Origin: Minisyncoccota bacterium
GTDB taxonomy: Bacteria; Patescibacteriota; Minisyncoccia; Minisyncoccales; Minisyncoccaceae
Assembly: GCA_028711945.1 (NCBI GenBank)
Contig: JAQTRG010000009.1
Coordinates: forward strand, 1 to 12,485
DNA: 12,485 nucleotides
Direction: 5' to 3'
The position numbers and the translations under genes are program-made. Below the pieces are notes generated by a model. That model was not told the origin of the DNA, did no database searches, and saw only the letters and a list, made by a program, of their open reading frames with translations. This document shows, piece after piece, positions 6,245-12,485 of the stretch (the stretch's first letter is position 1; every line of letters begins with the position of its first letter).

Positions 6245-6284
6245 CACCTAAGGTGAAGATATAACAAATAATAATAAAAGTCAA
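6245..6284 (-). promoter_or_regulatory. Promoter and palindrome upstream of the 48-residue gene
   Basis: On the minus strand TTGACT (6284-6279), a short 15-nt spacer and TATATC (6263-6258). Two bases further is the palindrome CACCTTAGGTG (6255-6245), five bases each side of one central base, whose right half is the ribosome-binding site. With one base in the centre it cannot fold as an RNA hairpin, so if functional it would be a DNA operator. The 15-nt spacer makes the promoter call weaker than that of secE. Confidence 0.4.
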
Positions 6285-6285
6285 C

Positions 6286-6317
6286 AAAAAAGCCAACGAC
6301 CTAAATCGTTAGCTTTT
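6286..6317 (-). terminator. Rho-independent terminator after gyrB
   Basis: On the minus strand AAAAGCTAACGA (6317-6306) pairs with TCGTTGGCTTTT (6299-6288) around TTTAGG, with one U-G wobble, and the T-run continues to six T (6291-6286). It begins 14 nt past the gyrB stop and closes the pheS-pheT-gyrB unit. Confidence 0.8.
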
Positions 6318-6331
6318 AATTAATATAAAAA

Positions 6332-8251
6332 TTATACATCCAAATTCTTCACACTCTTAGCTGAAGTCTGGATAAATCTCTTTCTTGGAGCAACTTCTTT
6401 ACCCATTAGCATATCAAAAGTCCTATCAGCATCAATCGCATCCTCTATTGTTACCCTCAATAAAACTCTTCTCTCGGGATCCATAGTTGTTTCCCATAAC
6501 TGTTCTGGGTTCATTTCTCCAAGACCTTTGTATCTTTGAATACTATACTTAGCATCATTTTTCATTCCCTTTAACAATTCTTCTTTTTGATCGTCAGAAT
6601 AAACATACTTAGCCTCTTTTCCCATTTGAATCTTGTATAATGGAGGCTGAGCTAAATACAAATAACCCATATCAATAATTGGCTTGAAGTGTCTAAAGAA
6701 TAATGTTAATAATAGTGTTTTAATGTGGTTTCCATCAGAGTCCGCATCACACATGATAATAATTCTATGATATCTCAATTTTTCAAGGTTAAAATCATCA
6801 GCAATAGCAGTTCCCAAAGCAATAATTAATGCTTTTACCTCTTCTGAAGAAAGCATCTTGTCTAACCTTACCCTTTCAACGTTTAGAATTTTTCCTTTCA
6901 ACGGAAGAATGGCCTGAAACTTTCTGTTCCTTGCTTGTCTTGATGAGCCACCGGCTGATTCTCCCTCCACAATATATATTTCAGATTCTTCTGGTTTTCT
7001 TGATGTGCAGTCAGCTAACTTTCCAGGCAAAGACAATCCTTCCATTACGCCTTTTCGAAGTACAGTTTCTTTTGCAGCTTTAGCAGCTTTTCTAGCTTTA
7101 TATGAGAGTACTGCTTTTTCAATAATAATTTTTGTGTCCTGTGGATATCTTTCCAAATAATCAGAAAGTGCTTCAGCAACAACATTTTCAGTTGCTGTTC
7201 TAGCCTCTGGATTTCCTAATTTAGTTTTAGTTTGTCCTTCAAACTGTGGTTCCCTCATTTTAATAGAAACAACAGCGGATAGACCTTCTCTAATATCATC
7301 TCCTGTTAAATTAAGTTCTGCTTCCTTAAGAAAACCTCCCTTTCTAGCATATTCATTTATTAATCTTGTCAGAGCAGCCCTAAAACCAGTTAAATGAGTT
7401 CCTCCTTCAATTGTAAAGATGTTATTGGTAAAACTTTCTTCCTTCATTTCATAATCATCAGTATATTGAATAGCAGCCTCAACAGTAATTCCTTCTTTTT
7501 CTCCTAAGCAATAGAAAGGATTGGGATGAACTGTCTTTGAGCCCTTATTCATATATTTCAAATATGAAACTACTCCTCCTTCGAAATAGAAATGATATTC
7601 AAGCAAATTATTCTTATCTCTTTCATCATAAAAATCGATTCTAATTCCTTTGGTCAAATATGCTTGTTGTCTAAGGTGGGCTAAAAGCTTTTTACTATCA
7701 AAAGATATTTCCTTAAATATTTCAATATCAGGTTCAAAGATAATTGTAGTTCCTCTTTGTTTACATTCTCCAATTTTCTTAACTTGAGCAACTGGTTTTC
7801 CCTGCTTGTATTCTTGTGCATATCTGCTTCCTTCTTTGCAAACCTCTGCTCTCATATTTTTTGATAAAGCACAAACAACAGAAACACCCACACCATGCAA
7901 GCCTCCTGAAATCTTGTATGCATCTCCTCCAAACTTTCCTCCAGCATGAAGAGTGGTCATGATAGTCTCTAGGGCTGACTTCTTGGTTTTCTCATGAAGA
8001 TCAACTGGAATACCCCTTCCATTATCAATTACCTTAACTTGATTGCCAGGCAAAAGATATACTTCTATCTTATCGCAATATCCTCCTAAAGCCTCATCAA
8101 GAGAGTTGTCTACGACTTCATAAACCAAATGATGAAGACCCGCTTGTCCTGTTGAACCGATATACATTCCAGGCCTTTTCCTTACTGGATCAAGACCCTC
8201 TAATACGAATATGTCTTTTGCACTATATGAGCTTACTTTTTCTTTTGCCAT
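6332..8251 (-). CDS. gyrB: DNA gyrase subunit B
   Basis: GyrB is the ATPase half of the A2B2 type II topoisomerase that introduces negative supercoils. At 639 residues it has the common short form, without the E. coli insertion. The GHKL ATPase domain shows EVVDNSLDEA (45-54, catalytic Glu45 and Mg-binding Asn49), DNGRGIP (76-82) and GGLHGVGVS (116-124). The transducer domain has the ATP-contacting loop REPQFEGQTKTKLG (333-346). The TOPRIM domain has VEGESAGG (428-435) with Glu429, and DADSDG (502-507) with the metal-binding Asp residues. The end, RKRFIQTSAKSVKNLDV, is typical of GyrB. The loops EGE and DSD differ slightly from the usual EGD and DVD. ParE is the alternative, but the QAILPLKGKILNVE block and the C-terminus favour GyrB. 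It starts 15 nt after pheT with only a weak AAGAA ribosome-binding site; gyrA is not nearby. Confidence 0.95.
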   Translation of the reverse strand: MAKEKVSSYSAKDIFVLEGLDPVRKRPGMYIGSTGQAGLHHLVYEVVDNSLDEALGGYCDKIEVYLLPGNQVKVIDNGRGIPVDLHEKTKKSALETIMTTLHAGGKFGGDAYKISGGLHGVGVSVVCALSKNMRAEVCKEGSRYAQEYKQGKPVAQVKKIGECKQRGTTIIFEPDIEIFKEISFDSKKLLAHLRQQAYLTKGIRIDFYDERDKNNLLEYHFYFEGGVVSYLKYMNKGSKTVHPNPFYCLGEKEGITVEAAIQYTDDYEMKEESFTNNIFTIEGGTHLTGFRAALTRLINEYARKGGFLKEAELNLTGDDIREGLSAVVSIKMREPQFEGQTKTKLGNPEARTATENVVAEALSDYLERYPQDTKIIIEKAVLSYKARKAAKAAKETVLRKGVMEGLSLPGKLADCTSRKPEESEIYIVEGESAGGSSRQARNRKFQAILPLKGKILNVERVRLDKMLSSEEVKALIIALGTAIADDFNLEKLRYHRIIIMCDADSDGNHIKTLLLTLFFRHFKPIIDMGYLYLAQPPLYKIQMGKEAKYVYSDDQKEELLKGMKNDAKYSIQRYKGLGEMNPEQLWETTMDPERRVLLRVTIEDAIDADRTFDMLMGKEVAPRKRFIQTSAKSVKNLDV

Positions 8252-8266
8252 TTTTTTATTCTTATT

Positions 8267-10249
8267 TTATTTCCTTTCTTCCCAATTAACGCCTTGATTT
8301 AATTCATTCACAAGACCGTCTCTTAGGGAATCAACTGTTTTTGAATCTAATGTCTTTTCTTCTGATTGATATACTAAATGGAATGAAACACTTTTCTTTC
8401 CTTGAGGGATTCCATTTCCCTTGTACACATCAAACACTTCTGCTGATTTTAATAATTGCCCTCCCTTCTTTTTAATTAAATCGATAATATCATCAACACT
8501 AACCTCATCTGAAATAATTCCTGAAATGTCTCGTAGGGCTGGAGGATGATATGAAATAGCCTCATATGTTTTTTTTCTAGAACAATTCTTTTCTAATTTC
8601 TCAAAATTAATTTCAAAATATACTACATTTTTATTAAGTCCCAAAACCTGACAAATATCCATTGATAAATATCCGATATTCCCAATCTTTTCTCCTTTAA
8701 CAATAATATCTGCTGTTTTCCCTTTATTCCAAAAAGATTTATCTTTAATCAGAGAATAAGAAACATTCTTAACTCCTAATTTATCAAATAATGTATTCAA
8801 ACATGCTTTTAAACAATAAAAGTCACAACAAGAAACTCCGCCCGACAAAGTAAATGTTTCTTTATCTTTAGTAAAACTCTTTCCGATTTCAAATACTGCA
8901 ATATCTTTAAAGAACTTTAAATTCTCTTTTATCGTCTTGGCCATCTGTGGAATTAGTGTTGGCCTTAAATAATTATAAAAAGCACTAACAGGATTTACTA
9001 TCTCTTCAGCTTTTAATTGAAATACATTCTTTTCTTCATCTCCAATAAATGAATACATGTATATTTCTGTAAATTTAAGCTCTTTCAAAATATCCCTAGC
9101 TTTGTTCTGCCAATACGTGCTCTCGTTCCTCTTTATCGGCTCTAAATAGCCCCTTGGAAGCTCTTCTACAACCTTTTCATATCCAAATATCCTCCCGATT
9201 TCTTCAATCAAATTCTCGGGGATAATAATGTCCTGCCTATATGTTGGAACTTCAACTAAAAGCTTGCTTTTTGTCTCCTTTACTCCAAACCCCAATTTAA
9301 CAAGAATATTGATAATATCTTTTTTAGGAATCTCAATTCCAATAATTCTAGACACTTCTTTTATTTCTAAAACTATTTTTCTTGTCTTAGCTTTTGATTT
9401 ATAAACATCAGATATTTTACTAACAACTTTTCCGTTAGCTATTTCTTCAATCATAGAAATAACTCTATTCAAAGCTATTTCTGCCAAATTAGGATCTATA
9501 TTATTTTCAAATCTAACAGAGGCATCTGTTCTTAAGTTTAATTTTCTTGCTGTTTGAGAAATTAATTTAGCATTAAAGTTAGCAGACTCAAGGATAATCT
9601 TTGTTGTCTTGTTGGATATTTCTGCAATTTTTCCTCCTTTAATCCCAGCAAGAGCCATTGGCATATTAGAGTCAGCAATTACAAGAATATTTTCGTTTAA
9701 TATATATTCTTTTTCGGACAAAGTCATTATTTTCTCTCCTTTCTTTGCTCTTCTCACAACAATATGCCCTCCTGAAACATTATTAAAATCAAAAGCATGC
9801 AATGGCTGGCCTGTTTCAAGCATTACATAATTAGTTGCATCAACAACATTATTAATAGAATTCAATCCACAAGCTTCTAATTTTTCTTTTAACCATTTAG
9901 GGGAAGAACCAATCTTGACATTGTCCATTGCACAGGCAATATATCTCAAACAATCTTTTGAATCAGCAACTTCTACTGAAATAGATCCTTTTCCTTTTGT
10001 ATTAATCTTAACTTTAGGCAAGATTAATTTCTTGTTTAGCAAAACAGATATTTCTCTAGCGATACCAATATGAGACAAGCAATCTCCAGCTCTGTCTGGC
10101 AACACGTCGATTCCCAATATCCAATCAGTTCCTTTTTTCTCAAGTGACTCAACTTCAAAAGAATGCAATGTCAAAATCTCTGCCAATTTCTTTGGCTCTG
10201 GCAATTCTCCACTAAAAAAAGATTTTAACCAATTATATGAAAAAAGCAT
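8267..10249 (-). CDS. pheT: Phenylalanine-tRNA ligase beta subunit, short form without the N-terminal OB-fold domain
   Basis: PheT is the beta chain of the (alpha-beta)2 phenylalanyl-tRNA synthetase, carrying the editing site and tRNA contacts. It is 660 residues against about 790-800 for most bacteria. The N-terminus MLFSYNWLKSFF is normal, but FEVESLEKKGTDW (31-43) runs straight into VLPDRAGDCLSHIGIAREI (49-67). In most bacteria an EMAP/OB-fold tRNA-binding domain of roughly 110 residues lies between these segments, so here it is missing. The B3/4 editing domain (about 100-270) contains NNVVDATNYVMLETGQPLHA; the B5 region is at about 290-360. The C-terminal FDX-ACB domain (about 565-660) is complete, with YHPPALRDIS and the end LVNELNQGVNWEERK. 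The ATG lies 1 nt after the pheS stop (TAAAATG). There is no frameshift, so the domain loss looks like a property of the family in this lineage. Confidence 0.95.
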   Translation of the reverse strand: MLFSYNWLKSFFSGELPEPKKLAEILTLHSFEVESLEKKGTDWILGIDVLPDRAGDCLSHIGIAREISVLLNKKLILPKVKINTKGKGSISVEVADSKDCLRYIACAMDNVKIGSSPKWLKEKLEACGLNSINNVVDATNYVMLETGQPLHAFDFNNVSGGHIVVRRAKKGEKIMTLSEKEYILNENILVIADSNMPMALAGIKGGKIAEISNKTTKIILESANFNAKLISQTARKLNLRTDASVRFENNIDPNLAEIALNRVISMIEEIANGKVVSKISDVYKSKAKTRKIVLEIKEVSRIIGIEIPKKDIINILVKLGFGVKETKSKLLVEVPTYRQDIIIPENLIEEIGRIFGYEKVVEELPRGYLEPIKRNESTYWQNKARDILKELKFTEIYMYSFIGDEEKNVFQLKAEEIVNPVSAFYNYLRPTLIPQMAKTIKENLKFFKDIAVFEIGKSFTKDKETFTLSGGVSCCDFYCLKACLNTLFDKLGVKNVSYSLIKDKSFWNKGKTADIIVKGEKIGNIGYLSMDICQVLGLNKNVVYFEINFEKLEKNCSRKKTYEAISYHPPALRDISGIISDEVSVDDIIDLIKKKGGQLLKSAEVFDVYKGNGIPQGKKSVSFHLVYQSEEKTLDSKTVDSLRDGLVNELNQGVNWEERK

Positions 10250-10250
10250 T

Positions 10251-11273
10251 TTAAAATTGTTTTAAGAATTTAAGGTTCCCACTATGAAACAACCTCACAT
10301 CATTAATCTTATATTTCATCATTGCCAACCTATCTATTGCCATGCCAAATGCAAATCCTTTCCATTTCTTAGGATTTAGTTTTCCATTTTTAATCACATT
10401 TGGATGAACCATTCCTGCTCCTAATATCTCAACCCAACCAGATCTCTTGCAAGCTGAACATCCTTTTCCATCACAAACAGTACAAAGCATATCCACTTCA
10501 AAGCTAGGCTCAGTGAAAGGAAAATAACTAGGCCTTAATCTAATCTCAACCTCTCTTTCAAAAAATTCCTCTAAAAATATTCGAAGTACTGCTTTCAAAT
10601 TAGCAACAGAAACATCTTTATCTATTAATAGTCCTTCTATTTGGTAAAAATTGATTTCATGTGATGCGTCAGTTGTTTCATATCTGTATACTTTTCCCGG
10701 GATTACAATTCTGATTGGAGGCGTCATCGCTTGCATATATCTTGTCTGAGCAGAAGAAGTCTGAGTCCTAAGTACATTTCCATTTTTTAAATAATATGTT
10801 TTACCTAATGATAACGCATCTCTTGCTGGGTGTCCTTCGGGAATATTTAATGAATCAAAGTTATGCCATTCATCTTCTACTTCAGGACCATCGACAACTG
10901 AAAATCCCATTAATTCAAAAATCCTTTCCATTTCTCTTCTTGTTAAAGTTAAAGGATTCAAATGTCCTGTTTCTATTTTTTCATTAGATAAAGAAACATC
11001 TAAGGATTGGGATCCTTCCTCAGTTTCAACTTCTTTTCTTCTTATTTCTTTTTCTAATTCAGCAATTTTTTCCTCTAAATTTCTAGCAAATTCATTAACT
11101 TCCTGTCCTAATTTCTTTTTCTCTTCTTCTGTCAGTTCTTTAACTAAAGAAAAGAGCTGTCTAATCTCTCCTTTCTTGCCTAGATATTTATCAAAAAAAG
11201 ACTTCAATTCGCTTGATTTAGCAATCTTTTCCAACTCTTTTTCGGCATTGTCTTTAAGCTCAATGAAATCCAT
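10251..11273 (-). CDS. pheS: Phenylalanine-tRNA ligase alpha subunit
   Basis: PheS is the catalytic class II subunit that activates Phe and charges tRNA(Phe). Its 340 residues are the usual length. An N-terminal coiled-coil arm (about 1-90, rich in Glu and Lys) reaches for tRNA. The catalytic core shows HLNPLTLTRREMERIFELMG (104-123), RTQTSSAQTRYM (169-180), motif 2 as YRYETTDASHEINFYQIEG (196-214) and motif 3 as GFAFGMAIDRLAM (306-318). A Cys4 knuckle with Cys264, Cys267, Cys272 and Cys275 (CTVCDGKGCSAC) is present, as in many bacterial PheS, and may bind zinc. A ribosome-binding-like AAGGA lies 9 nt before the ATG, although the best promoter would place it at the very 5' end of the message. 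There is no T-box or attenuator upstream. Confidence 0.97.
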   Translation of the reverse strand: MDFIELKDNAEKELEKIAKSSELKSFFDKYLGKKGEIRQLFSLVKELTEEEKKKLGQEVNEFARNLEEKIAELEKEIRRKEVETEEGSQSLDVSLSNEKIETGHLNPLTLTRREMERIFELMGFSVVDGPEVEDEWHNFDSLNIPEGHPARDALSLGKTYYLKNGNVLRTQTSSAQTRYMQAMTPPIRIVIPGKVYRYETTDASHEINFYQIEGLLIDKDVSVANLKAVLRIFLEEFFEREVEIRLRPSYFPFTEPSFEVDMLCTVCDGKGCSACKRSGWVEILGAGMVHPNVIKNGKLNPKKWKGFAFGMAIDRLAMMKYKINDVRLFHSGNLKFLKQF

Positions 11274-11287
11274 ATATTTATATCCTT

Positions 11288-11316
11288 ATTTTACCTCAAA
11301 ACAAGGGAAAAAGCAA
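11288..11316 (-). promoter_or_regulatory. Promoter candidate of the pheS-pheT-gyrB operon
   Basis: On the minus strand TTGCTT (11316-11311), a 17-nt spacer and TAAAAT (11293-11288). The pheS ATG is 14 nt past the -10, so the leader would be only about 8 nt. The block around the -10 (AGGTAAAATAA) also occurs upstream of the Gmad2 gene. Confidence 0.5.
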
Positions 11317-11323
11317 CACTTTT

Positions 11324-11770
11324 TTACTTGAAAATAACTGGTATTTCCAAGGCATTATCATTCTCTGGTAAGCCCGAAGGATTGTCCTTTTTAAGTATTA
11401 AAAATCCACGAGTTTCATAGCTTGGTCTTGTAAATTCAATTGTAGCAGAAAAAGGAACATAATCTTTTGTCATCCAATCTCCATTAGCAGTTGCGTACCC
11501 TTCAGCGATAATTAATCCATCCCAATCGGTAATAACTATGGGAAAACTTGCTTCAAAAAACCAAGTTCCCCTAGCTTTTCCGACAATAGTCAAAGGAGAA
11601 GATATTTCTGAATTAGAAACCAAAGACTCAACAACGATTAAATCATCTTTACTTGGAATTGTTTGTAAACTATTATTTTTGATTACTTTGTCTGCTGGCT
11701 TTAACAAAAAAAACACTGAAGAAATGACAATGATTACTACTATTGAAAGAATAATATCTCTTTTTTTCAT
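11324..11770 (-). CDS. Membrane-anchored Gmad2 immunoglobulin-like domain protein
   Basis: A 148-residue protein with a charged start (MKKRD), one hydrophobic anchor at about 6-23 and an extracytoplasmic domain. Residues about 44-148 match the Gmad2 domain, first described in spore germination proteins but widespread in non-sporing bacteria: SSPLTIVGKARGTWFFEASFP (57-77), GDWMT (97-101), VPFSATIEF (105-113) and the ending KKDNPSGLPENDNALEIPV (127-145). No lipobox cysteine is present, so it should be held by the uncleaved N-terminal helix or be secreted. The fold is a beta-sandwich likely to bind other envelope components; the function in this setting is unknown and no spore genes are nearby. 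It stands 50 nt upstream of pheS in the same direction, with no strong terminator between, so read-through into pheS is likely. Confidence 0.85.
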   Translation of the reverse strand: MKKRDIILSIVVIIVISSVFFLLKPADKVIKNNSLQTIPSKDDLIVVESLVSNSEISSPLTIVGKARGTWFFEASFPIVITDWDGLIIAEGYATANGDWMTKDYVPFSATIEFTRPSYETRGFLILKKDNPSGLPENDNALEIPVIFK

Positions 11771-11793
11771 ATCTTAATTAAATTATTATTTTT

Positions 11794-11821
11794 ATTTTAC
11801 CTTAAAAACGATAAAAAACAA
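11794..11821 (-). promoter_or_regulatory. Promoter candidate of the Gmad2-domain gene
   Basis: On the minus strand TTGTTT (11821-11816), a 16-nt spacer and TAAAAT (11799-11794), 23 nt before the ATG. The -10 context AAGGTAAAATAA is almost identical to that of pheS. It lies back to back with the promoter of the plus-strand gene. Confidence 0.4.
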
Positions 11822-11825
11822 ACCC

Positions 11826-11852
11826 TTGACTAACCAGCTTATTTATTATACA
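11826..11852 (+). promoter_or_regulatory. Promoter candidate of the plus-strand KOW/Cys-rich gene
   Basis: TTGACT (11826-11831), a 15-nt spacer and TATACA (11847-11852). This leaves a leader of about 55 nt, long for this window. In it lies the small inverted repeat AATCA-TGG-TGATT (11897-11909), which overlaps the weak ribosome-binding sequence GGTGAT and could mask it or act as an operator. The spacer is short, so the exact -10 is uncertain. Confidence 0.4.
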
Positions 11853-11913
11853 ACAAAAATAGTTCATTTGAGGCTTACATTACACTCACTTGGACTAATC
11901 ATGGTGATTGTTA

Positions 11914-12327
11914 ATGACTAAGGGAAAAACCGAAATCAAAAAAGGGACTATCGTCACAATTATTGGCGACAGTTGCTTCGCTGGAAAACAAGGACGAGTC
12001 TTGTATTTAAAAAAAGAAGACGTCATTGTAGAACTTCCCAAGAAAGGGCTCATAATGTCTCGGGCTCCGTTCTTCAGAAAAGATTTGAGAATCGATGAAG
12101 ACTGGGCTCCAGAGAATAAAGCCCTTATAACGTTTGAAGATTTCAAACTTTTCATTCCCTTTACCGGAACACTAACCGAGTGTGCTCACGAAGATTGCAA
12201 AAAGATTCCCGTTCAAACGATATTGGTGAGACACAATGGGAATGTTATGGAGCTACCTGCGTGTCCAGATCACGTAAAATGCAATGGCAAGTGTGCCATA
12301 TGCCTCAAAATACGGGTGTCTTGCTGA
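11914..12327 (+). CDS. KOW-like domain protein with Cys/His-rich, probably zinc-binding, C-terminus; function unknown
   Basis: The only plus-strand gene, 137 residues from the ATG at 11914; a TTG two codons earlier has poorer spacing. I do not recognise the full-length family. Residues about 7-41 look like a KOW/SH3-type barrel as in NusG or L24: IKKGTIVTIIGDS, a Gly-rich turn (AGKQGRV) and DVIVELP. The C-terminal part has Cys90-x4-Cys95 and, 21 residues on, Cys117-x2-His120, a spacing that fits a treble-clef or zinc ribbon. Cys123, Cys127 and Cys130 follow, and the last residue is Cys137. There is no signal peptide or membrane helix, so it is probably cytoplasmic. A KOW fold plus zinc ribbon suggests binding to RNA, the ribosome or RNA polymerase, but this is inference. 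Base composition is somewhat less AT-rich than in the neighbouring genes. It ends 27 nt before a shared terminator. Confidence 0.8.
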   Translation: MTKGKTEIKKGTIVTIIGDSCFAGKQGRVLYLKKEDVIVELPKKGLIMSRAPFFRKDLRIDEDWAPENKALITFEDFKLFIPFTGTLTECAHEDCKKIPVQTILVRHNGNVMELPACPDHVKCNGKCAICLKIRVSC

Positions 12328-12351
12328 AAAGCTTGCCCCATTTTTTTATAC

Positions 12352-12380
12352 AAAAAAACAGGATAACCTGTTTTCTTTTT
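12352..12380. terminator. Bidirectional rho-independent terminator
   Basis: AAAACAGG (12355-12362), loop ATAA, CCTGTTTT (12367-12374). Read on the plus strand it ends in TTTTCTTTTT and stops the KOW/Cys-rich gene; read on the minus strand it ends in seven T and stops the tRNA-Asp transcript. The 8-bp perfect stem between convergent genes makes this a firm call. Confidence 0.85.
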
Positions 12381-12381
12381 G

Positions 12382-12455
12382 CGGGCCCGACCGGACTCGA
12401 ACCGGCAATCTCCTCCGTGACAGGGAGGCGCGATGACCAATTTCGCTACGGGCCC
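12382..12455 (-). tRNA. tRNA-Asp (anticodon GTC)
   Basis: A complete 74-nt cloverleaf. The acceptor stem is GGGCCCG/CGGGCCC. The D arm is GCGA/TCGC with the loop AATTGGTCA, the anticodon stem is CCTCC/GGAGG with the loop CTGTCAC giving GTC, the variable loop is AGATT, and the T arm is GCCGG-TTCGAGT-CCGGT. The discriminator base is G, as expected for Asp identity. The next bases are CAAA, so the CCA end is not encoded and must be added by tRNA nucleotidyltransferase. Confidence 0.97.
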
Positions 12456-12472
12456 ATATATATTCGATTGTG

Positions 12473-12485
12473 TGCCGGAGATGGG
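12473..12485 (-). tRNA. Probable 3' end of another tRNA, cut by the window edge
   Basis: The last bases read, on the minus strand, CCCAT-CTCCGGC-A. This fits the 3' half of a T stem, the acceptor 3' strand and the discriminator A of a tRNA whose 5' end would begin GCCGGAG. It would lie 17 nt before tRNA-Asp in the same direction, as in a tRNA cluster. CCA is not encoded here either (ACACA follows). The amino acid cannot be read from this fragment. Confidence 0.5.

Noticed and set aside
6332..8251. ParE rather than GyrB
   Set aside because: The QAILPLKGKILNVE block, the overall length and the VKNLDV ending fit GyrB better, despite the DADSDG variant that is also seen in ParE.
11274..11323. 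T-box or attenuator leader for pheS
   Set aside because: The gap is only 50 nt, with no room for specifier or antiterminator stems and no leader peptide rich in Phe.
11308..11324. Hairpin AAAAAG-N5-CTTTTT between the Gmad2 gene and pheS as a terminator
   Set aside because: The stem is almost all A/T and overlaps the pheS -35 and the Gmad2 stop codon. It is too weak to call, so read-through is more likely.
11901..11921. ATG at 11901 as the start of the plus-strand gene
   Set aside because: It is out of frame and reaches a TAA after six codons.
1..12485. CRISPR arrays, insertion sequences, rRNA genes or a replication origin
   Set aside because: No regularly spaced repeats, transposase frames with terminal inverted repeats, rRNA segments or DnaA-box clusters were seen. 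Apart from 5977-6331, gene-free gaps are short.
1..12485. UGA reassigned to Gly, as in Gracilibacteria/SR1
   Set aside because: The endonuclease gene, tmk and the plus-strand gene all end at TGA at the expected length, and no conserved gene has an in-frame TGA.

Overview
This is an AT-rich bacterial window carrying almost only housekeeping genes, nearly all on the minus strand. The gene content and economy point to a small-genome lineage, most likely Patescibacteria/CPR and possibly Parcubacteria-like. The clues are very tight packing with ATGA overlaps and 1-3 nt gaps, an rplK gene not followed by rplA, a PheT that lacks its N-terminal OB-fold domain, tRNAs without an encoded CCA, and promoters that almost touch start codons. 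This assignment is inference. TGA is used as an ordinary stop codon, so the code is not the Gracilibacteria/SR1 variant.

Layout, read in the main (minus) direction from the right edge. At 12473-12485 is the 3' end of what looks like a tRNA, then tRNA-Asp(GTC) and a bidirectional terminator. That terminator also serves the only plus-strand gene, a KOW-like protein with a Cys-rich tail (11914-12327). A divergent promoter region (about 11794-11852) separates it from a membrane-anchored Gmad2-domain protein. Next comes pheS-pheT-gyrB (11273 to 6332), closed by a clear terminator. An intergenic stretch of 355 bases (5977-6331) holds a 48-residue membrane microprotein with its own promoter and terminator, followed by the secE promoter.

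The second large unit is secE-nusG-rplK-dcd-tmk-deoC-gatB plus a 106-residue membrane protein (5976 to 1118). It joins protein export, transcription elongation and a ribosomal protein to deoxynucleotide metabolism (dCTP to dUMP or dUTP, dTMP to dTDP, deoxyribose-phosphate breakdown) and to tRNA-dependent amidation. An internal promoter candidate sits directly before tmk.

The left edge is accessory DNA: a putative type II restriction-modification module. An unfamiliar 287-residue protein, probably the endonuclease, overlaps by 4 bases the start of a D12-class adenine methyltransferase that runs off the window.

The points most worth a second look are this R-M module, the run of apparently leaderless promoters (endonuclease gene, tmk, secE), the 48-residue membrane protein, the plus-strand KOW/Cys-rich protein, the missing L1 gene and the domain-reduced PheT.
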